A stretch of 10,419 nt of DNA from Candidatus Niyogiibacteriota bacterium (lineage in GTDB: Bacteria > Patescibacteriota > Minisyncoccia > HO2-45-28). Below, piece after piece: positions 6,883 through 10,419 of this stretch. The notes beneath the pieces were generated by a model. It saw nothing but the letters and a program-made list of their open reading frames with translations. It searched no databases and was not told the DNA's origin. The position numbers and the translations under genes were made by a program. Within the stretch, counting starts at the first letter, position 1. Every line of letters begins with the position of its first letter. The DNA is taken from the NCBI GenBank assembly GCA_016177385.1, contig JACOVJ010000003.1, positions 1 to 10,419 of the forward strand, written 5' to 3'.

Positions 6883-7362
6883 TTACAGAGGGTATTTCGC
6901 TTTCAAAAAGGGGCTTAAATCGTCCCCTATCGCTTTTTTTTGACCGGGCATGAGATTTTTGAAACCGCTAACAAAACCGTAGCATTGCCTTGATCCGCAT
7001 ATGCAATGAAACGGATTTTCCACGATTTCTTCGCTCGCACAATAGTTAATGGCGACTTCTTCGCCAGCGCGAATATCACGCTTAGCGCGAATGCTCAAGT
7101 CCGAATAGTCAATGTGGGCATTCGCATCGCATGAATGGCACAATTCATCATCAATGGTCCAGTGGCTCCCGCTGCTAAGATGTTTATTGGCATCTATCTG
7201 AATTGAGAATCTATCGGGGTATTCTACAATGTCTCCTTGCATATAAACTAAAACAGCCCCTTTTGGTATGTCTGCTGTCGCGAAAACCCTTTTCAATGAG
7301 CCGTCCGATCTAAGCCCCAGATGCTTCAAGAATGTGCCGTCCTGACTCCTGTGCGCGGCCAT
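6883..7362 (-). CDS. SET-domain protein (putative protein lysine methyltransferase)
   Basis: A 159-residue protein that is almost entirely a SET domain with a post-SET cysteine cluster. The N-terminal SET strand is KRVFATADIPKGAVL (24-38). The AdoMet/active-site segment CHSCDANAHID (75-85) stands where typical family members read NHSCxPN. The strand RAKRDIRAGEEVAINY (92-107) provides the catalytic tyrosine (Tyr107). The post-SET motif HCICGSRQCYG (119-129) supplies Cys120, Cys122 and Cys127, with Cys78 a possible fourth zinc ligand. Known family members methylate lysine in proteins; in bacteria the substrates are mostly unknown, with ribosomal or nucleoid proteins possible. The ATG at 7362 has a good SD (AGGAG, spacing 5) and a near-consensus promoter, unlike most neighbours. 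Its codon use looks more AT-rich than guaA or the peptidase, which may indicate transfer. It has no operon partner. Confidence 0.87.
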   Translation of the reverse strand: MAAHRSQDGTFLKHLGLRSDGSLKRVFATADIPKGAVLVYMQGDIVEYPDRFSIQIDANKHLSSGSHWTIDDELCHSCDANAHIDYSDLSIRAKRDIRAGEEVAINYCASEEIVENPFHCICGSRQCYGFVSGFKNLMPGQKKAIGDDLSPFLKAKYPL

Positions 7363-7367
7363 TTTTA

Positions 7368-7423
7368 CTCCTTTTTCAGCGCTTATCCGTTGTTAAGATA
7401 GATTCTTTTGTTGTAGAAGTCAA
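7368..7423 (-). promoter_or_regulatory. Promoter and ribosome binding site of the SET gene
   Basis: On the minus strand, TTGACT (7423-7418), a 17-nt spacer and TATCTT (7400-7395) make a sigma-70-like promoter. Transcription would start near 7388. AGGAG (7372-7368) follows, five bases before the ATG at 7362. It is the most conventional expression signal in the window. Confidence 0.65.
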
Positions 7424-7460
7424 TCACCGCGTTTGCTAACTGAACGCGCCCCTTAAAATG

Positions 7461-7490
7461 AAAACCACTACCGTATACGGTAGTGGTTTT
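7461..7490 (-). terminator. Perfect 30-bp palindromic terminator after the SpeD-like/DUF3326 operon
   Basis: The 30 bases are an exact palindrome: AAAACCACTACCG, a TATA centre, then the complement ending in TTTT. The A-run/T-run flanks let it work in both directions. It lies 14 nt past the DUF3326 stop on the minus strand. It sits between that operon and the SET promoter, insulating one from the other. Confidence 0.85.
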
Positions 7491-7504
7491 CGGTCAAAAC
7501 GGTC

Positions 7505-8893
7505 CTAAAAAATCAGCGGGGGCGCGGAGGTAGCGCCCTGCTCCAAAAGAGGCGCCGCGAAATCCGATTGCAGGGCCTGACCCGAGGTCGGTAGAACCGC
7601 CGTATGGGCGATCGGACGGCGGATCGCGCGCGGCGATACGCCGACTTTTAGCGCCTGCATGATGCCGACCGCTTCCAGATAATTTTCAACAATAAACAGT
7701 TTGTCGCTCCGGAACGGGAGTTCATGGAGGTCGTTCTTCATCGTATTGCGGTTTTCCCGCACCGCAATGACCGGAATGCCATTCTCAAGAGCAGAGAGTG
7801 TCGGCAATCCGACACACCCGTCGGGAATAATAAGGCATGAAATATGCTCAAGCGCGATCCCCTGATCGAAGCTGACCACGCGGGGCGCGCGATGCAACCC
7901 CTTCAAAATGCAGTGCAAATACGTGACCGATGCCGATTCCGGGGCTTTGCGCGGGTCCACGACGCCCAATTGCAATTCGTTCACAGCGCTCGATGTCATC
8001 ATGGGCGAATGAGCGCACGGGATGTTGAACGTTTCCGCGATGCTATGCGTCAGCATGGCCTCGATCCCGCCCCATGGATTGATCATTTCGTCGTCGTGGA
8101 AATACCGGCTATGCGAATCCTCCGGCACTTCCAGAAATGTCGAGAGGCCGACGGCGTCGTACTCTCCACGGGACCGTTCAATGGGCTCAAAGATCTTTTC
8201 TACGAAACGGATCTCTCCCGTGGCCCGACCGGATGCCGAGTATTTTGAAACGCTTTCCGTTTTATCCGCCATTTCCTGCACATCACAATCGATCCCGAGC
8301 GTGACCCGCGCCGAAGAAACGGCATTGATGACTTCATCATTGAAAAATCGCTCCGCATGACGGTCCATCAGCATCAGGATACGATTCGCCCGCACGGGCT
8401 GGAGCCCCGCCCGCCCCGCGAACACCCGAGTCAAAATGCTCCCCTCGACATAGTGGGTATTCGGGAGCATTTCGTTGATATCGGACGCATTAACGACGTT
8501 CGGATGGGTCAGGAGCGTATCGCAGGCCGAGCCGATTAAGCGCGCGACCGCGTTGCCGTCGCCGCAATGCCCGCCCAGTTCCGCGCCAATGCCGGTCGGG
8601 ATCAGGAGCGCGGCGGTGAATGTGTCCGTTTTTTCGGCGGTCCGCGCTCGAGCATCGAAAATACTTGTTCGTTGCGAAAAAACCGCATGCGATTCCCCTT
8701 CTTCGGGCACCAGCACGTCCAATTCACAATGGTATCCCGCATCATCCGTTTTTGTAATGACGAACCGTATCGCTTTATGAAGACTCGGCAATTCGCGGCG
8801 AAGCCGGGATTCGTAATAGTCGCGCAAACTGCTCACTCCCTCCATCTCAAGTTCGTGCTTGGGTATCAAAAACTCCTTTGTGAAAATTCTCAT
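7505..8893 (-). CDS. DUF3326-family protein of unknown function
   Basis: A 462-residue soluble protein recognised as DUF3326, a family known from cyanobacteria, plastids and scattered bacteria with no assigned reaction. Hallmarks are ALLIPTGIGAELGGHCGDG (95-113), ARLIGSACDTLLTHPNVVNA (117-136), NTHYVEG (145-151), RATLG-like ARVTLG (195-200), the block NPWGGIEAMLTHSIAETF (272-289) running into NIPCAHSPM, and YLHCILKGLHRAPRVV (325-340). A Gly-rich stretch, IIPDGCVGLPTLSALENGIPVIAV (355-378), resembles a nucleotide- or sugar-binding fold; that is a guess. There is an N-terminal extension of about 90 residues before the family core and an Ala/Pro-rich tail (about 425-462). No signal peptide or membrane helix is seen. 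Its ATG overlaps the stop of the SpeD-like gene (ATGA, 4 nt), so the two are co-translated and probably act in one pathway, perhaps polyamine or amine metabolism. Confidence 0.85.
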   Translation of the reverse strand: MRIFTKEFLIPKHELEMEGVSSLRDYYESRLRRELPSLHKAIRFVITKTDDAGYHCELDVLVPEEGESHAVFSQRTSIFDARARTAEKTDTFTAALLIPTGIGAELGGHCGDGNAVARLIGSACDTLLTHPNVVNASDINEMLPNTHYVEGSILTRVFAGRAGLQPVRANRILMLMDRHAERFFNDEVINAVSSARVTLGIDCDVQEMADKTESVSKYSASGRATGEIRFVEKIFEPIERSRGEYDAVGLSTFLEVPEDSHSRYFHDDEMINPWGGIEAMLTHSIAETFNIPCAHSPMMTSSAVNELQLGVVDPRKAPESASVTYLHCILKGLHRAPRVVSFDQGIALEHISCLIIPDGCVGLPTLSALENGIPVIAVRENRNTMKNDLHELPFRSDKLFIVENYLEAVGIMQALKVGVSPRAIRRPIAHTAVLPTSGQALQSDFAAPLLEQGATSAPPLIF

Positions 8894-9276
8894 TTCCGGT
8901 CGGTAACCTTAAGATTAACGATCTTCCCTTCAAAAAACTTGCGCGAGAATTCCGCCGCCACGCGCGCATCGAATTCTTTGCAGGAAAAGATATTCAAATA
9001 TACATTTTTCAGGATATCGAGCGTGTGGATGGTCACATTCGATGTGGTAATGAACTGAATGGCCGACGTGCCTTTCAGATGCGGAAGGGTCTGTCGCTTA
9101 GCTTTTGGCAAACCCACATCGTCCCACCAGTGCATATCGTGGCGTTCCATATCGATCAGGCCGCATAACTCCTTGAAATACCGCCCGATCGTTTTTCTGG
9201 TAAACTTTTTGGGATTGCAATTGTGCAGATCCAGGAGCAATTCTTTGCCGTAATTTTTATGATTGCCTTTTTTCAT
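8890..9276 (-). CDS. SpeD-like pyruvoyl-dependent decarboxylase (AdoMet decarboxylase family)
   Basis: A 128-residue protein, the normal length of bacterial single-domain AdoMet decarboxylase proenzymes. The N-terminal YGKELLLDLHNCN (9-21) matches the family's first strand. The active site GTSAIQFITTSNVTIHTL (69-86) aligns with the region containing ESHxSIHTW. Ser79 (future pyruvoyl), His84 (plus 5) and Cys99 (plus 20, in LNIFSCKEF) keep exactly the Ser63/His68/Cys83 spacing of the Thermotoga maritima enzyme. The residue before Ser79 is Thr instead of the usual Glu, and His64 is replaced by Asn80. SpeD-fold proteins in bacteria and archaea include pyruvoyl-dependent arginine and ornithine decarboxylases as well as AdoMet decarboxylases, so the substrate is open; no speE lies nearby. 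ATG at 9276 has no SD and is preceded by a stable hairpin. First gene of an operon with DUF3326. Confidence 0.85.
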   Translation of the reverse strand: MKKGNHKNYGKELLLDLHNCNPKKFTRKTIGRYFKELCGLIDMERHDMHWWDDVGLPKAKRQTLPHLKGTSAIQFITTSNVTIHTLDILKNVYLNIFSCKEFDARVAAEFSRKFFEGKIVNLKVTDRK

Positions 9277-9279
9277 ATG

Positions 9280-9311
9280 ATTAAATTCTGATCTTCCGAT
9301 CAGAATTTAAT
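9280..9311 (-). promoter_or_regulatory. 14-bp perfect hairpin/operator directly before the SpeD-like start codon
   Basis: TTAAATTCTGATC (9281-9293) and its exact complement (9298-9310) enclose four bases; one further A-T pair extends the stem to 9280 and 9311. On the mRNA (minus) strand the loop is GGAA, a GNRA tetraloop, and the stem ends only 3 nt before the ATG, where an SD site would normally lie. It may be a translational switch or a repressor operator. In plus orientation the hairpin is followed by TTTTTT and would also serve as a terminator for antisense transcripts. Confidence 0.7.
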
Positions 9312-9316
9312 TTTTT

Positions 9317-9365
9317 CACAGTTTGTTTTGAAATCCTATATCAAATCCCATAAAACTGTGGATAA
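9317..9365 (-). promoter_or_regulatory. Putative promoter of the SpeD-like/DUF3326 operon with DnaA box over the -35
   Basis: On the minus strand, TGATATAGG (9343-9335) is an extended -10. Transcription would start near 9328, giving a leader of about 50 nt that is mostly the hairpin at 9280-9311. The -35 position falls on a perfect DnaA box, TTATCCACA (9365-9357). An 8-bp inverted repeat, CACAGTTT at 9317-9324 and AAACTGTG at 9353-9360, is centred on the -10 itself. A short direct repeat, AAATCC followed by C or T and AT, occurs at 9331 and 9343. All are predictions from sequence. Confidence 0.45.
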
Positions 9366-9442
9366 CTTCCAAAATTCTTTTTGAAAAAATGGTCTTGCAG
9401 AACCCGCAAAAATATTGTTGGCAATGAAAAAACTTTTTCCGC

Positions 9443-9476
9443 AAAATAAAAACCGTCCGAATTACGTTTTGGACGG
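9443..9476 (-). terminator. Minus-strand intrinsic terminator with no minus-strand gene before it
   Basis: On the minus strand, CCGTCC (9476-9471) and GGACGG (9458-9453) form a 6-bp stem around a 12-nt loop, followed by TTTTTATTTT. The only gene just to the right (9544-10278) is on the plus strand, so this may end antisense transcripts or a short unannotated RNA, or be a relic. The rest of 9366-9442 is AT-rich with no ORF or clear motif. Confidence 0.6.
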
Positions 9477-9513
9477 CGCATCGAATTTTTCCTGATGCTC
9501 AATGGATACCCTC

Positions 9514-9543
9514 TTAACGCCCCCCCCCCCCGCTTGGTAGAAT
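9514..9543 (+). promoter_or_regulatory. Promoter of the 7-TM gene with a 12-C tract in the spacer
   Basis: TTAACG (9514-9519) is a fair -35 (four of six), and TGGTAGAAT (9535-9543) is a good extended -10. The spacer is 18 nt and contains twelve consecutive C (9520-9531). Transcription would start near 9550, so the ATG at 9553 would be nearly leaderless, while the ATG at 9544 would be excluded. Gain or loss of a C would change the spacer length and so promoter strength. Confidence 0.55.
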
Positions 9544-10278
9544 ATGGTCAGGATGGGTGTGGTCAAAATCATTCTTCCGGCGCTCGCCCTCACGCTTGGC
9601 GTTCTCACCAGCGTGTATTTTGTCGTTCAATGGTGGCGGCAACGCGACGGCCGCCGAGAGCGCGCCCTTCTGTTGTGGGCGCTCGCGCTGTTCCTGATGT
9701 ATTGGTTTCAGGTGCCCGCGATCCTCTCCGGTTTAGGAAAAACGATAACGGTCACGGATTTCAACCTGTTTTTCGCGCTGACATTCCCTATAACCTTTTT
9801 GGCGCTGATATTCATCTATATCGGAATCCTTCAAATATCCGGTATCCGGCTCGGTAAAAAACAAATGCTCGCGCTTTCCGCGTGGTTTCTTGCCGCCATC
9901 CTATTTTTCGCCTATCAATTCATCGTCAATAAAGGGGTCATCCAAACATACCTGTTGCCGCTTATGGGCAACCTGTTTTACATTTTCATCCGCGCGCTGA
10001 TCGTTTTCACCGTCATTCGATTGCTCATCCGGCCGGAAATGCAGACCCGCGTGGGCATTCTGGGGGCTGCGGCGATCGTCACGGAGTCCATCCTCGGCCT
10101 CGCGCGCAATTTCTTCATCATCGATCAGGTTCTCACTTATCCGCCGCAATTCTGGTATCTCGCCATCGCGTCCTCGCAATTTTTCTTCGTCACGCAAACG
10201 CTTAGCATCATCCTCTTGGTTTTCGGATTCTACTTCCTGCACCGCCTCTATCGCGGTTCTCCGGAAATTCACCAATAG
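9544..10278 (+). CDS. Seven-helix integral membrane protein of unknown function
   Basis: Up to 244 residues with seven predicted membrane helices at about 7-28, 41-61, 74-98, 107-128, 136-161, 168-190 and 205-232. Positive charges lie in the loops after helices 1 (RQRDGRRER), 3 (GIRLGKKQ) and 5 (IRPEMQTR) and in the C-terminus (HRLYRG), which predicts N-terminus outside and C-terminus inside. This layout resembles 7-TM sensor domains of histidine kinases and similar receptors, but no output domain is attached and no family is recognised. Trp and Tyr are frequent near the helix ends. The coordinates give the longest frame; the ATG at 9553 (MGVVKIILPALAL) is more likely if the extended -10 ending at 9543 is real, because transcription would then start after the first ATG. 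It stands alone between a regulatory intergenic region and a convergent minus-strand gene. Confidence 0.82.
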   Translation: MVRMGVVKIILPALALTLGVLTSVYFVVQWWRQRDGRRERALLLWALALFLMYWFQVPAILSGLGKTITVTDFNLFFALTFPITFLALIFIYIGILQISGIRLGKKQMLALSAWFLAAILFFAYQFIVNKGVIQTYLLPLMGNLFYIFIRALIVFTVIRLLIRPEMQTRVGILGAAAIVTESILGLARNFFIIDQVLTYPPQFWYLAIASSQFFFVTQTLSIILLVFGFYFLHRLYRGSPEIHQ

Positions 10279-10285
10279 AAAACGC

Positions 10286-10315
10286 CCTCAGCGATTTTAT
10301 CGCTAGGAATTTCTA
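10286..10315 (+). terminator. Weak terminator after the 7-TM gene
   Basis: AGCGA and TCGCT pair around TTTTA, extended by CCT/AGG past one unpaired C, and followed by AATTTCTATTTT. It overlaps the stop codon of the convergent minus-strand gene, so it may serve both sides. Confidence 0.45.
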
Positions 10316-10419
10316 TTTTCCTCCGCGTGAGCCGTGATTTCGATGTTGCAACTCTTGTGCTCGCGGCACCATGCCTCGCACTTCTCCGCCCGTTCTTTCT
10401 CGGCATAGTGAAAACCGCA
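10303..10419 (-). CDS. C-terminal 38 residues of a Cys- and charge-rich protein (cut by window edge)
   Basis: The minus-strand frame entering from the right edge stays open for 38 codons and stops with TAG at 10305-10303. It has the segment GFHYAEKERAEKCEAWCREH followed by KSCNIEIT and a short AHAEENRNS tail. Three or four spaced cysteines (CEAWC, SCN) with Glu/Lys-rich helices suggest a small metal-binding or disulfide-bonded domain. Its coding-like composition and convergent position, with its stop inside the neighbour's terminator, support a real gene. The family is not recognised, and start and full length lie outside the window. Confidence 0.6.
   Translation of the reverse strand, partial: CGFHYAEKERAEKCEAWCREHKSCNIEITAHAEENRNS

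Noticed and set aside
7459..7509. Plus-strand 16-codon frame beginning at ATG 7459
   Set aside because: It is almost wholly the perfect palindromic terminator and has no ribosome binding site.
8567..9058. Plus-strand open frame (163 codons) across the DUF3326/SpeD-like junction
   Set aside because: It overlaps two minus-strand genes with clear family motifs and has no expression signals.
1..10419. Reassigned genetic code (UGA as glycine, as in some Patescibacteria)
   Set aside because: The sigma factor and guaA end at TGA at the expected family length, and no conserved glycine requires TGA.
1..10419. CRISPR array, tRNA or rRNA genes, insertion sequence
   Set aside because: No regularly spaced repeat series, cloverleaf-like sequence, rRNA stretch or transposase motif was seen on either strand.

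Overview
The window looks like chromosomal DNA of a Patescibacteria (Candidate Phyla Radiation) bacterium, probably in the parcubacterial part. This is inferred from protein style, not from a marker gene. The clues are a membrane-anchored GerMN-domain protein ending in VDGRTEDILQP, an ECF sigma factor overlapping a DUF5667-type membrane protein with an FN3 tail, short spacings, and few Shine-Dalgarno (SD) sites. The standard genetic code fits, since TGA is used as a terminal stop. No rRNA, tRNA, CRISPR array, transposase or phage gene was seen.

Layout. (1) 1-759, minus strand: a GerMN-domain lipoprotein-like gene abuts a TauE/SafE-family permease that runs off the left edge. (2) 760-1002: an AT-rich divergent intergenic region enclosed by an imperfect 23-24 bp inverted repeat whose right arm overlaps the sigma factor start codon. 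(3) 1003-2863, plus: an ECF sigma factor overlaps by 17 nt a single-pass DUF5667/CHxPPG/FN3 protein, a likely sigma/regulator pair, followed by a terminator. (4) 2960-4810, plus: M3-family oligoendopeptidase with its own terminator. (5) 4876-6570, plus: guaA (GMP synthase), preceded by a perfect 24-bp inverted repeat whose loop region holds two opposed DnaA-box sequences, and followed by a strong terminator. (6) 6588-6821, plus: a small glutaredoxin, converging on (7) a SET-domain protein at 6883-7362, minus. (8) 7461-9276, minus: a two-gene operon of a SpeD-like pyruvoyl decarboxylase and a DUF3326 protein, coupled by an ATGA overlap and bounded by a perfect palindromic terminator. (9) 9277-9543: a regulatory-looking intergenic region with hairpins, a second perfect DnaA box and a 12-C tract. 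(10) 9544-10278, plus: a seven-helix membrane protein. (11) 10303-10419, minus: the C-terminal end of a Cys-rich protein.

The most promising parts are the SpeD-like/DUF3326 operon, the DnaA-box-bearing inverted repeat before guaA (with the same 13-mer recurring before the SpeD-like gene), and the poly-C promoter spacer of the 7-TM gene, a candidate phase-variable switch. The SpeD-like protein keeps the Ser/His/Cys catalytic spacing of AdoMet decarboxylase but has Thr-Ser in place of Glu-Ser at the self-cleavage site. It may decarboxylate an amino acid rather than AdoMet, and DUF3326 has no known function.
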